In this document: positions 12,726 through 20,976 of the stretch, in pieces
Numbering within the stretch: position 1 is the first letter of the stretch
Layout of the letters: each line of letters begins with the position of its first letter
Origin: a virus
IMG/VR virus record: IMGVR_UViG_3300043409_001165
Location: 1 to 25,330 of that record
Length of the DNA: 25,330 nt
Strand: one strand, 5' to 3'
Translations under genes and position numbers: made by a program
Notes under the pieces: generated by a model
The model's database searches: none
What the model was told of the DNA's origin: nothing
The model's input: the letters and a program-made list of their open reading frames with translations, nothing else

Positions 12726-14435
12726 TTAAACAGATATTCTAGAAAAGTTTTTATGTTTTTCAAATTTAATCGTGCTTCTAAATTTATCCTGCAAAATGTC
12801 TCCTTTATGAGATATCACGAATACATTTGCATCTTCCAAACTATGAATCAGCTTTAGAAATTCTTCACATCCGTTTGCATCTAATGACGCGTCAAAGACT
12901 TCATCCAAAATAAGAAGATTTGTATTTGCACTATTTTTCATCCTAGCGATAGTTCTCCATGTGAAGAGTAAGGCTAGGTCGATCCTCATTTTTTCACCCT
13001 CACTGAACGAATCATAAGTGAAGTCGTCTCTGTGACGAGAAAGAATAGTTTCTTCGAATGATTCGTTCAATTGAAACTTAACAAAGAAATCCATCGAAGC
13101 AAGATATTTGTTAATCAGAGAATTCATAATCGGTATATATTGCTTGATGATTCGCGACTTAATACCACCATCTCTCAATATAATTCCAGCCAATTCATAT
13201 AATTCTTTTTTATGCAGAAGCTGTTCTTTTATTAATCGTAGCTCACTGAGTCTGTTTTCGATTTGATGTATTTCGATATCTGTTTCTGTTTCTTTATCAG
13301 TTGTGGTATCTGAGATTTGCTTTTGCAGAATACTAATTTCACGTTGATCCGTGAGCACAGAAGCTGACAAAGCATTTGTAATCCTATACTGTTTATCTTT
13401 GATGTCTTTATTAATCTTAGATATTTCTTGATACCTATTCTGAGTTTCACTGAGTTCTTTTCCAAGAACAATAAGCGCGTCGCTAATCTTATCCAATGCC
13501 GATTGTCTTTCCTCGATTTTCCGCGACTTGATAAGTGCGTCAATGGTTTGCGTGCAGGTAGGACAATTATCGTGTTCTTCATAGAATTTTATAGTCTTTT
13601 TGGCTTTAGTTTTTGTAGATTCTAAATCATTCTCTAATGATTCAATCTTAGATATTCTATTGATGACTTTAGATTCATCTTCAATATCAATCAATAATTT
13701 GTCTATCTCGCTTTGAACTATAGCTATTTCTTTGTTCACTCTGTCAATATTGAATTGTAATTCTGATATTCTTTCATTGGAAACAATAATGAATTCATTT
13801 TTCTTTTCACTATTCTTTTTCTTTTGCTTTTCGTGTAGTTCTAATATATCTACAGAATTTTGAATTTCGTTCTTATTCGTTAAAATATCATCTTTGTTGC
13901 TAGATACTCTATCTTTCAATAAAACAGACATTGTCGAAAAGATTCGAATGTCTAAGAGATCTTCGATAACTTCTCTACGAATCCCTGCCGGAAGTTGCAT
14001 GAACGGAACGAAAGACGACGATCCTAGAATTACAATCTGAGTGAACGATTTCATGTTCATTCTCAAAATATTCTTCTCTAGATATTCTTGATAGTCTCTA
14101 CTAGCAGCGTCCTGATCTAATAAAACATCATTCTGATATATTTCAAAAATCGTAGGTTTTATTCCACGAATAATTTTATATTGCTTATTGTATATTTCAA
14201 ATTCAATTTCCACAATAAGCTCGCGACCATTTATAGAATTGAGCAGCTGATCTTTTTTGATCTTGCGAAATGGCTTACCATAAAGAACGAAACAAAGAGC
14301 GTCTAGAACAGACGACTTACCTGCACCATTTTCGCCAACGACTAGAGTATTTGTGTTTCTATCTAATAGGATTTCTGTAAAGGCGCTTCCCGTAGACAGT
14401 AAATTTTTCCATCTAACAGATTTAAATTTCAGCAT
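12726..14435 (-). CDS. 46: recombination exonuclease subunit gp46 (Rad50/SbcC-like)
   Basis: A 569-residue SMC-like ATPase that works with gp47 to resect double-strand ends for recombination-dependent replication. Walker A GENGAGKSS (34-42); about 200 residues of coiled coil on each side of a zinc hook CPTC (291-294); ABC signature SFSEGEKMRIDLALL (476-490); Walker B LLILDEVFD (507-515). The length matches T4 gp46 (560). The ATG overlaps the gene 47 stop by seven bases. A perfect sigma70 promoter sits in the gene 47 tail, 27 bases upstream, so gene 46 may be expressed early on its own. Confidence 0.96.
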   Translation of the reverse strand: MLKFKSVRWKNLLSTGSAFTEILLDRNTNTLVVGENGAGKSSVLDALCFVLYGKPFRKIKKDQLLNSINGRELIVEIEFEIYNKQYKIIRGIKPTIFEIYQNDVLLDQDAASRDYQEYLEKNILRMNMKSFTQIVILGSSSFVPFMQLPAGIRREVIEDLLDIRIFSTMSVLLKDRVSSNKDDILTNKNEIQNSVDILELHEKQKKKNSEKKNEFIIVSNERISELQFNIDRVNKEIAIVQSEIDKLLIDIEDESKVINRISKIESLENDLESTKTKAKKTIKFYEEHDNCPTCTQTIDALIKSRKIEERQSALDKISDALIVLGKELSETQNRYQEISKINKDIKDKQYRITNALSASVLTDQREISILQKQISDTTTDKETETDIEIHQIENRLSELRLIKEQLLHKKELYELAGIILRDGGIKSRIIKQYIPIMNSLINKYLASMDFFVKFQLNESFEETILSRHRDDFTYDSFSEGEKMRIDLALLFTWRTIARMKNSANTNLLILDEVFDASLDANGCEEFLKLIHSLEDANVFVISHKGDILQDKFRSTIKFEKHKNFSRISV

Positions 14436-15499
14436 TCATCTAATTCCATAGACAAAGATTCATTATATAACGAATGCATTAATTTGTCAAGGTCTTTTTT
14501 ATCAACATTAGTTTCTAAGTTTCCTACATATTTGGACAAAATTGTCAAAGTGTCTTCGGCTTCATTGGCTAAATCGGTTGTATCTATATCATTCATATTT
14601 CTATGATCATCAACAATTGTAACATCGGATGGTGCTGCTTCGTAAATTTTATTTACAAATAAATCAAACCAATACGGATTAGTCTTATTCTGAACAATAA
14701 CTTTAACATATGAAGATTTTACATAGTCGAAATTTTGACTAAGAAGTTTATCCAGTGTTTGTTCAGTATCATCATACCATACCTTATAAAACATCTTATT
14801 TGTATTTTCGATAAATTCTAGTTCTCTAGTTTCTGTATCCCATATATGAAATCCGCGAGGATCGCCATGATCCGACCAAGTTATCTCATAAGGCGTTCCT
14901 ACATATCGTATGTTTCCGCTTTCTGATTTTCTATGGAAGTGTCCAGAAAATACAGTATCAAATTTATCAAATTTAGAAGCATCGAATCCATCGTGAGAGG
15001 GCATTCCCCTATACATCTCAAAACCTTTTATTTCTAAATGCCCAAATAAAATTTGAGCCTTAGTCGTTTTCATAATTTCCATACACTCTTCATAATTCGA
15101 ACTATTGATCCATGGCATCATCATCAATTTACATCCATCAATTTCTATTTCTTTAGGACCTGCGTATGCGTGAAGAAAATTATTATCGGAAAACAATTCA
15201 CCCATTGAATTTATAGAATTAGTATTTCTAAACGGGACGTCGTGGTTTCCGATAAGAACGTGTAGAGTAACATTATTGTCTCTATGTTTATCGACAAACG
15301 ATTTGAGTTTGTTTAGAGTTAAATAATTGATAAACTTTCTACGATCGACAATATCACCAAGCTGAATGACTTGATTAATTCCTCGTTTCTCTAATTCTGG
15401 AAAATAAATTTCCTCGAAAAATTTATCGAAATAAGAAAGAAATTCTTGACTATCATTCCTTGCACCAAAATGTAAATCACCTAATATAGCTATTTTCAT
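14429..15499 (-). CDS. 47: recombination nuclease subunit gp47 (Mre11/SbcD-like)
   Basis: A 356-residue metallophosphoesterase, the nuclease half of the gp46/47 complex. Metal-binding motifs: GDLHFG (7-12), GDIVDRR (48-54), GNHD (84-87), a later GHLE and GHFHRK (the GHxH type). The length matches T4 gp47 (339). The ATG overlaps the gene 55 stop by four bases (ATGA). The last 20 codons contain a consensus sigma70 promoter for gene 46. Confidence 0.95.
   Translation of the reverse strand: MKIAILGDLHFGARNDSQEFLSYFDKFFEEIYFPELEKRGINQVIQLGDIVDRRKFINYLTLNKLKSFVDKHRDNNVTLHVLIGNHDVPFRNTNSINSMGELFSDNNFLHAYAGPKEIEIDGCKLMMMPWINSSNYEECMEIMKTTKAQILFGHLEIKGFEMYRGMPSHDGFDASKFDKFDTVFSGHFHRKSESGNIRYVGTPYEITWSDHGDPRGFHIWDTETRELEFIENTNKMFYKVWYDDTEQTLDKLLSQNFDYVKSSYVKVIVQNKTNPYWFDLFVNKIYEAAPSDVTIVDDHRNMNDIDTTDLANEAEDTLTILSKYVGNLETNVDKKDLDKLMHSLYNESLSMELDEC
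14462..14490 (-). promoter_or_regulatory. perfect sigma70 promoter within gene 47 for gene 46
   Basis: Minus strand: TTGACA (14485-14490), 17 bases, TATAAT (14462-14467), all 12 positions consensus and preceded by ACC. It lies in codons for DLDKLMHSLYN of gp47 and 27 bases before the gene 46 ATG, which gives a leader of about 20 bases. Confidence 0.8.
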
Positions 15500-16041
15500 G
15501 CAGCAACTTTTGTTTTAATTTTCTTCTTACTGATTATCTTTTTTTCGAAGTCAGACATAAAAGTATTCATTTGTTCTTGTGACCACTCACCATATTGTAT
15601 CTGATCATTATATTGACGTCCATGATCGTGGTCCTGAAGTTGTGAAGTTTCATGAGTTATATTTGCGCGACCTATGGCTGCATATTTCGTATATAGATAT
15701 TTTTTCTCTTTTTGAATCCTACGAATAAACGCAAAGAATATTATCTGAGTAAAATATGCGAATGGATTTTTAGATTTATTTGGATCAAAATTATTGATAT
15801 ACTGTAAACAATTTTCGATACCATCAGATATCATTTCTTCTCTAAAGGTGTAATTAGAAAAATTAGGCTTATATGCTAAATGGGTGGATATCTTCATAAT
15901 CGATTCTCCGATATAATTAGATATCAGAGGTGGCGGTTTATTATTTTCTAGATTTTCACTCACTGAATTTTTATATTCGACCATTGCCAAATATAGTTTA
16001 GCATTATCTACATAGTGTGGTTTTGTTTTTGTAGTAGTCAT
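15496..16041 (-). CDS. 55: late sigma factor gp55
   Basis: A 181-residue homolog of T4 gp55, the small sigma factor that directs host RNA polymerase to TATAAATA late promoters. PHYVDNAKLYLAMVEYK (residues 8-24) matches the T4 start YNYVNNKELLQAIIDWK, and FREEMISDGIENCLQYINNF, DPNKSKNPFAYFTQIIFFAF, and IRRIQKEKKYLYTKYA match the T4 region 2-like core. Length is 181 versus 185. Seven exact late promoters in this window fit its activity. RBS AGGAA precedes the ATG. It lies between the Sm-like gene and gene 47. Confidence 0.93.
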   Translation of the reverse strand: MTTTKTKPHYVDNAKLYLAMVEYKNSVSENLENNKPPPLISNYIGESIMKISTHLAYKPNFSNYTFREEMISDGIENCLQYINNFDPNKSKNPFAYFTQIIFFAFIRRIQKEKKYLYTKYAAIGRANITHETSQLQDHDHGRQYNDQIQYGEWSQEQMNTFMSDFEKKIISKKKIKTKVAA

Positions 16042-16053
16042 AATATATTATTC

Positions 16054-16437
16054 CTAGTTAATCCAATCGTTTGAAGTATTGGCAGTCCAAAGTTCACGCA
16101 ATTCTGGACTTTCATGCAATTTTTCGTATAGATCTCGTATCTTTGTTGCTATATTTTCTTTTGATAATCCCATTTGCAACTCGTAATGTGCCTTTAATTT
16201 TTCTGGAGCAGGAAGAATTGTAATCAGATTAAACTTATAAATTTGAAATATAGAATTCATCAGTTCTTCAGAAGGAACCCATGGAATCATTCCCATGATT
16301 ATAGATTCATTTGTCGAATTTTTTGTATACACAAATTTTAATGGATATGTAACATAATAACATTCATCGTCTTCTTCTAATACTGTGGAAACTACATCTT
16401 CCCCGTTGCTCATTTTAATGTAACAAATATCACTCAT
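16054..16437 (-). CDS. Sm-like/SH3-like small phage protein
   Basis: A 127-residue protein starting MSDICYIKMSNGEDVVSTVL, with alternating strands (YYVTYPLKFVYT) and IIMGMIPWVPSEE (residues 46-58), a pattern seen in small T4-like phage proteins of aquatic hosts (from memory), probably a small beta barrel. The C-terminal 50 residues are helical (LKAHYELQMGLSKENIATKI). The start resembles the partial gene at 1-68. It begins one base past the uvsW stop, with RBS AAGGA inside the uvsW end. The role is unknown; neighbours point to recombination or late transcription. Confidence 0.65.
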   Translation of the reverse strand: MSDICYIKMSNGEDVVSTVLEEDDECYYVTYPLKFVYTKNSTNESIIMGMIPWVPSEELMNSIFQIYKFNLITILPAPEKLKAHYELQMGLSKENIATKIRDLYEKLHESPELRELWTANTSNDWIN

Positions 16438-16438
16438 T

Positions 16439-17881
16439 CTAATCCTTTAATTTAATTGTGTATATCTGATAAGGAAAGGATTCTTCATTATACATTCTAA
16501 CTCTTTCTATCAGATGATTTAATGTAAAATTCTTCTTATTTTTTAAAGAAATATCATCTGCAATATCGAACAATTTGCAAGAAACTTTTGTATCACTAAC
16601 TCTAAGCCCACGACCAATCGACTGCAAAGTTCTAATTCTACTTTTTGTCGGACTTGCGAATATAATATTATGAAGATTCCTAATATTTATTCCTGTAGAA
16701 AATGTTCCAAAGGAAGCTACAATTATGCTATCGCTCGAACCTTCCACCAAACTACGAATATTTTCTCTTTCATTTCCATCAACATCGCCACTGACAAAAT
16801 GACAGGAATGCGATGCATCGTTTTTCTCGAGTATCATGTCGTATAATATCTGACCATGTTTTTCAACAAATGTATAGAGTAATAGTGTGTTGCCTTTTAG
16901 AGATAGAGCAAGATTCGTTATAAACTTATTTCTAGCATGATTGGAAATAATATATTCGAGTTCTTCCGGATATGTTCTATCTGATGCATTTTGTTTTGGG
17001 TGCTTCAGAACGATAATTTTTATATCGATAGATGCAAGTTTTCCAGAATCAATAAGTTCGCTTGTTTGAATTATTCTTTCTACTTTTCCAAATAAGCCAA
17101 GCAATACTAATTCATGGACCTGAGCACCATCTAACGTTCCTGTCATACCAAATCTATACTGTGTATTGATCATCTTACCCATAATACTTGTAAGACTCTT
17201 CGCTTTAAATAAATGCGCTTCGTCACCAATAACAACTTCAAAATCTGAAAAGAATTCTTGAGGCATATTATACATGGACTGCCATGTAGAAATTGTGATT
17301 TGCCCAGTCGTTTCTTTTTCTACTCCGCCAACCACTTGATGTATAGAATCTTCATAACCATATGAAATGAAATCTTTTTCTAATTGAGATACAAGAGATA
17401 TTGTCGGAACTACAATTAGCGTCTTTACATTATACCATCTAACTATCATATATGCTATTAGAGATTTTCCACTAGCTGTCGGAGAAATTAAAACGGATCT
17501 TTTATTTCTTACTGCTAACGTGAATGCTCTAATTTGATGTTCGTGAGGAACAACAGGCAATTTCAGAGACTTTATGAATTCATTTGCTTCTGTTAAAGAT
17601 ATCTCATCATTACATTGCAGATCTTCATGTGCTTCATAACTATATGAACGTTCATTTGCAAATTCTTCAATAGCTGAATGCAAGCCAGTAAATGCTGTGC
17701 AGTTGCGAGAGTCGACTAATCGCATTTTGCCATCCCACTGACGACTTTTATAGGATGGCATGAATTTTGCACCAGGAACATCAAATGTAAATCTTTCTGA
17801 GATCTCTCTCAGTATTCCTTGATTAGTTTCTATCTTAATCCTAGATTCATTAATCTTGTGGATTATTATATCAGAGGACAA
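16439..17881 (-). CDS. uvsW: UvsW helicase
   Basis: A 480-residue SF2 helicase, the T4 UvsW-type enzyme that unwinds R-loops and branched DNA and moves replication from origin-dependent to recombination-dependent mode. Walker A SPTASGKSLIAY (133-144), DEAH (220-223), motif III TGT (247-249), and late SFGTFSTGINIRNLHNIIFA and QSIGRGLR (motifs V and VI). The N-terminal KFMPSYKSRQWDGKMRLVD matches the T4 UvsW DNA-binding domain. It begins with TTG, preceded by GGTGGA. No in-frame ATG exists before residue 41, and the family needs these residues, so TTG is the likely start. It begins two bases after uvsY ends. Confidence 0.93.
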   Translation of the reverse strand: MSSDIIIHKINESRIKIETNQGILREISERFTFDVPGAKFMPSYKSRQWDGKMRLVDSRNCTAFTGLHSAIEEFANERSYSYEAHEDLQCNDEISLTEANEFIKSLKLPVVPHEHQIRAFTLAVRNKRSVLISPTASGKSLIAYMIVRWYNVKTLIVVPTISLVSQLEKDFISYGYEDSIHQVVGGVEKETTGQITISTWQSMYNMPQEFFSDFEVVIGDEAHLFKAKSLTSIMGKMINTQYRFGMTGTLDGAQVHELVLLGLFGKVERIIQTSELIDSGKLASIDIKIIVLKHPKQNASDRTYPEELEYIISNHARNKFITNLALSLKGNTLLLYTFVEKHGQILYDMILEKNDASHSCHFVSGDVDGNERENIRSLVEGSSDSIIVASFGTFSTGINIRNLHNIIFASPTKSRIRTLQSIGRGLRVSDTKVSCKLFDIADDISLKNKKNFTLNHLIERVRMYNEESFPYQIYTIKLKD

Positions 17882-17883
17882 AT

Positions 17884-18318
17884 TTATCCACCGAGGGTTA
17901 GCCGACGCCAGTCGATTGCATTTTTAATTTGATATCCTCTAGAATTAATAGACTTCATAATATCCTCAAGCGCCTGAACTTTTATTTCGAAAAGAGATAT
18001 CTTAGCATCGATAGAAATTATCAACTCATCTAAATCTACATTGATCATGATTTCATTCTTAAGAGTTTTTCCTAAGAATTGTTCGCGACCAAGATCAGCC
18101 AACTCTTGCTGAGTTGCAGATCCAGAATAATAATTCCGCAACTTTGAAATGATTTGTTTTTTATGACTTTGATATCCGCGAAGGGCTCTTCGATCATCGG
18201 ATAATAATGTTATATATTTCGCATGTAGGTTTGGTATGCGAGTCGACTCAGCGTCTAGATTTAAATCATCTAGAACAGTATCGTTTTTCCACTCAGTTAA
18301 AATTTCATCAATTTTCAT
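17884..18318 (-). CDS. uvsY: UvsY recombination mediator
   Basis: A 144-residue protein matching UvsY, which loads UvsX recombinase on gp32-covered single-stranded DNA. The start MKIDEILTEWKNDTVLDD, then STRIPNLHAKYITLL, KLRNYYSGSA, and the conserved end EDIMKSINSRGYQIKNAIDW (residues 118-137) are family signatures; T4 has 137 residues. The ATG at 18318 is chosen; a TTG three codons earlier lies within the promoter -10 box. No RBS is visible, and the predicted transcription start is only a few bases upstream, so the mRNA may be nearly leaderless. The uvsW gene follows directly. Confidence 0.9.
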   Translation of the reverse strand: MKIDEILTEWKNDTVLDDLNLDAESTRIPNLHAKYITLLSDDRRALRGYQSHKKQIISKLRNYYSGSATQQELADLGREQFLGKTLKNEIMINVDLDELIISIDAKISLFEIKVQALEDIMKSINSRGYQIKNAIDWRRLTLGG

Positions 18319-18326
18319 AAGTACCA

Positions 18327-18355
18327 ATTATATAATAAATTGCAAATAAAGTAAA
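18327..18355 (-). promoter_or_regulatory. sigma70 promoter for uvsY
   Basis: Minus strand: TTTACT (18350-18355, 4 of 6), 17 bases, TATAAT (18327-18332, 6 of 6). The -10 box ends nine bases before the uvsY ATG, so the expected start leaves about two untranslated bases. It is back to back with the plus-strand promoter at 18383-18411. Confidence 0.65.
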
Positions 18356-18382
18356 GGCTTATTTTTGGCTTTGAATTATACC

Positions 18383-18411
18383 TTGACAATTATGTAAGTT
18401 CTTGATATAAT
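18383..18411 (+). promoter_or_regulatory. perfect sigma70 promoter on the plus strand
   Basis: Plus strand: TTGACA (18383-18388), 17 bases, TATAAT (18406-18411), all consensus. It shares CCTTGACAATTA with the promoters at 7872-7900 and 10076-10104. It fires into the 3' end of the tail-tube gene, which is on the other strand. No plus-strand gene lies downstream, so the product would be an antisense or small RNA. Confidence 0.75.
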
Positions 18412-18436
18412 ACATGTGTTCCGAAGGGTCATTGTA

Positions 18437-18979
18437 TTAAGAGACTCTCTCGATGACATAGCGTCTATAACTGAAAGTAACAGTGGCTTCGATGTAGTCA
18501 ACATCTGACGCAGTTGTATCGAAAACCAATTCAGTTAGATCAGTAGGAAACATATCGTAGAAAAAGATATTAATTGATGGATTTCTATTACTTGTTTGAA
18601 TATTCAATGTTCCATCAGAAACAAAAGAGGCTGCGCTTCCGATTCGTCTAATCGGACCAGGAGCATTATTAGATAACTCTCTCGTTTGACTAAAATCTTC
18701 TGGATGTCCTAGCCCAACCATCCAGTCATGAATTTCTATATAATTCTTAAAGTCTTCGTCTACCCTAAAAGATATGGGTATTGTAGAGTATTTTAATTTG
18801 TTTCCTGCTCTTGGAATATTTCCGAAAGGAGTTTGAAATTCAATTGCATCGAGTGATATGCTCGGAAGAGAAGCCTTCTGACAAAAATAATTCACATTAG
18901 GCAATTTCTTTATTGAAAAACGAAATCCTAACTGTGATAAGTAATTTAAATTTGTAGGTTGATTTTCAGATACACTCAT
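18437..18979 (-). CDS. tail-tube-like virion protein (gp19 superfamily)
   Basis: A 180-residue protein. LGFRFSIKKLPNVNYFCQKA (residues 17-36), LPSISLDAIEFQTPFGNIPR (38-57), ISFRVDEDFKNYIEIHDWMV (69-88) and the late YIEATVTFSYRRY form the beta pattern of T4-like tail-tube and tube-junction proteins. The same blocks occur in aquatic T4-like phages (from memory). It would build the tail tube or its end. RBS weak (GGA). It lies downstream of the membrane gene and ends in the intergenic region with divergent promoters. The neighbouring plus-strand promoter would transcribe antisense to its 3' end. Confidence 0.7.
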   Translation of the reverse strand: MSVSENQPTNLNYLSQLGFRFSIKKLPNVNYFCQKASLPSISLDAIEFQTPFGNIPRAGNKLKYSTIPISFRVDEDFKNYIEIHDWMVGLGHPEDFSQTRELSNNAPGPIRRIGSAASFVSDGTLNIQTSNRNPSINIFFYDMFPTDLTELVFDTTASDVDYIEATVTFSYRRYVIERVS

Positions 18980-19006
18980 GATTTAGTTTTCCGTTCAAAA
19001 CTATAT

Positions 19007-19402
19007 TTAGTGTTTTTTAACAACCTGTTTTCTACGAACTTTAGGAGTAGCAGGCTTCATTGCTTCGTCTAGATTATTCGCTGCAACTGCAGATGCAATT
19101 TGAACTGCATCTAATTTATTTTGTTCAACTTTGATAAAAACTCTAGCGCACATGCCTAATACACCCCAAGCACAAAATCCAATCATTGCACCTGCTATAG
19201 CATGATACTCAACAGCATTGGACCAATTCATAGTGTCGATCATGAGAGTTGATCCTATGATCGCAGTTCCTGTAGAAATACCACCTCTGATGGTCGCGTC
19301 TAGTAGCGTTGTAGGTTTCATGAACGCCATAACTGCTAAACCTCCAAATAGTCCGCCGAGTGCTGCTGCAATTTTTGCACCAATAAATGTAGTTGCTGGC
19401 AT
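19007..19402 (-). CDS. three-helix membrane protein after gp23
   Basis: A 131-residue protein with three hydrophobic stretches (about residues 9-28, 38-56 and 66-90), rich in Gly and Ala, followed by a helical and finally basic tail (KVRRKQVVKKH). This layout fits a phage inner-membrane protein; a second holin or a superinfection-related protein are possibilities, none supported by a specific motif. RBS AAAAGGA lies five bases before the ATG, directly after a terminator-like hairpin at 19420-19444. No clear late promoter lies between the two hairpins upstream, so expression may need read-through from gene 23. Confidence 0.65.
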   Translation of the reverse strand: MPATTFIGAKIAAALGGLFGGLAVMAFMKPTTLLDATIRGGISTGTAIIGSTLMIDTMNWSNAVEYHAIAGAMIGFCAWGVLGMCARVFIKVEQNKLDAVQIASAVAANNLDEAMKPATPKVRRKQVVKKH

Positions 19403-19419
19403 AGAATTCCTTTTAAAAA

Positions 19420-19444
19420 AATGGGAGTTTACAAGACTCCCATT
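19420..19444 (-). terminator. second hairpin with T-run, just before the membrane gene
   Basis: Perfect 9-bp stem AATGGGAGT/ACTCCCATT with a 7-base loop. On the minus strand it is followed by TTTTTT and then the RBS of the membrane gene. It may be a second terminator after gene 23 or an attenuator in the leader of the membrane gene. Confidence 0.7.
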
Positions 19445-19477
19445 AAATACACTACAATTATAATTATTATACTTTAA

Positions 19478-19509
19478 AAAAAACCCCGGAAGAAACTCCG
19501 GGGTTTTTT
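19478..19509 (-). terminator. strong intrinsic terminator after gene 23
   Basis: AACCCCGGA/TCCGGGGTT stem with loop agaaac (19491-19496), extended by an A-run and a T-run to 13 pairs, on the minus strand ending in TTTTTTTT. It closes the capsid transcript and is bidirectional. Confidence 0.92.
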
Positions 19510-19538
19510 GTCTTTCTGTATTGCTGTTTTGGGTAGGC

Positions 19539-20924
19539 CTACATGAGATTGGTCACAGCGACGAAGCGATAGTATTTATTACCATCACCAGAACCCAAGC
19601 GAGCAGGAACACCGTTCGCATCAGCTGTTGCGAATGGGTTGGCAACGATACCATAACGTGTCTTGAAGCCGATTTTTGGTTGGAATGTATCTTGACCAAC
19701 CGCACGAACCATTTGGAGAGGAACGTATGGGCAGTAGAACAGACCAGCATCAAACGCAGAACTTCCTTTGTAACCAAGCGTGAAGTATTGCTTGCCGGTT
19801 GACGAAGAGAAATATGGATCGATGTAAACTTTGATACGACCGTTCAATGTACCAGCAAAAGTGCTGCCAGTGTCATCGACTTGAAGATTTACTGCCATTG
19901 CTGGAGTGTAATCAAGAACACCAGCCATCTGAAGCGCAGAAGCAACATCTGAAGAACAAATCATGATGTTAGCTTTGCCGCGACGTGTAGCTTTTGCAAT
20001 CTGGTTCGCATCACGTTCGATTTGGAACAGAAGACCCTTGAACTTCTCAACCATCCAACGACCGTTTGAATCGGTGTCAAGATTGAACGTTCCAGCAGTT
20101 GTTACGTTTTCTTGTGCACCAGCAGTAGCTGAGTAATTGATTGTGCGGATAACTTCGCGGTTAATTTCAGCAAGAACTTCAGCTGAAAGAATATTCGCGA
20201 GTTCTGTTTCTGCATCAAGACCATGAACAGCTTTTAGATCTTGAGCAAGTTCCATCGTGTATTCAGCTTTTAGAGCACGGCTGACTGCAGTGACGGCAAT
20301 CTTTTCGATCGAGAATGCCATTTCTTGGAATTGATGATTAGCACCGAATCCAAGTTGTTCAGCAGCAGCAGTTGTCATACCTGTTTCAACTGTGTAGCCT
20401 GATCCTGAAGCGCGTGCTGTAGGATCTGTACCAGTATGACCAGATCCACCTGAAGCGTTAGCAGCTTGGATAGAAGCTGTGTTACCAGCAGCCGAAGCTG
20501 AGAACGAAGTATTAGCTTCGTTGAACAGAGCTTCTGTGCCAGTCTGACTGGTGAAGCGCGAACGCATTGCGAAAATCAAACCAGTAGGACCGGTCATTGG
20601 CTGAACGCCGCAGATGTCATAAGCGATTAGATTTGGCATTGAACGACGAACCAGCGAGATTAGAACTGGATCGAAAGTATCGATCGCACCTGCTGAAGCT
20701 GTTGAGCTTGAAGCACCCATAGCATTAGTAGGTTGACCAATGGCTTCACCAAGTAGTGAGGTGCCACGATAGCCGCCCGAACCATAACCATCTTCGCGTG
20801 AAGACTTTTCTTGGTTTTCAAGAAGAGTTGCCATTACGTTCCGACGATGTGAATCCCGAATTGCGGGAAGGTCTGGATGCTCTAGAACTGGCAGCCATTT
20901 TTGAATAAGATTTTCTGAACTCAT
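19539..20924 (-). CDS. 23: major capsid protein gp23
   Basis: A 461-residue capsid protein, shorter than T4 gp23 (521). The N-terminal propeptide LIQKWLPVLEHPDLPAIRDS (6-25) and RNVMATLLENQEKS (28-41) match the gp23 start. The predicted gp21 cleavage site is after Glu60 in SLLGE-AIGQ, which fits the (I/L)xE rule. MRSRFTSQTGTEALFNEANT (about residues 119-138) and the C-terminal PKIGFKTRYGIVANPFA are conserved gp23 blocks. It forms the hexamers of the prolate or isometric head. RBS AAGGAG, a late promoter 40 bases upstream and a strong terminator after it suggest a high-level late transcript. Confidence 0.96.
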   Translation of the reverse strand: MSSENLIQKWLPVLEHPDLPAIRDSHRRNVMATLLENQEKSSREDGYGSGGYRGTSLLGEAIGQPTNAMGASSSTASAGAIDTFDPVLISLVRRSMPNLIAYDICGVQPMTGPTGLIFAMRSRFTSQTGTEALFNEANTSFSASAAGNTASIQAANASGGSGHTGTDPTARASGSGYTVETGMTTAAAEQLGFGANHQFQEMAFSIEKIAVTAVSRALKAEYTMELAQDLKAVHGLDAETELANILSAEVLAEINREVIRTINYSATAGAQENVTTAGTFNLDTDSNGRWMVEKFKGLLFQIERDANQIAKATRRGKANIMICSSDVASALQMAGVLDYTPAMAVNLQVDDTGSTFAGTLNGRIKVYIDPYFSSSTGKQYFTLGYKGSSAFDAGLFYCPYVPLQMVRAVGQDTFQPKIGFKTRYGIVANPFATADANGVPARLGSGDGNKYYRFVAVTNLM

Positions 20925-20963
20925 AATTTCTCCTTTTTTCCTTGGGAAAACGTCTTCATTGAT

Positions 20964-20971
20964 TATTTATA
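20964..20971 (-). promoter_or_regulatory. T4-type late promoter for gene 23
   Basis: The minus strand reads TATAAATA, 40 bases before the gene 23 ATG and directly downstream of the gene 22 stop codon. Confidence 0.88.
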
Positions 20972-20976
20972 AAAAG

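Noticed and set aside
14543-14548. Another TTGACA in gene 47
   Set aside because: No acceptable -10 box at 16-18 bases.
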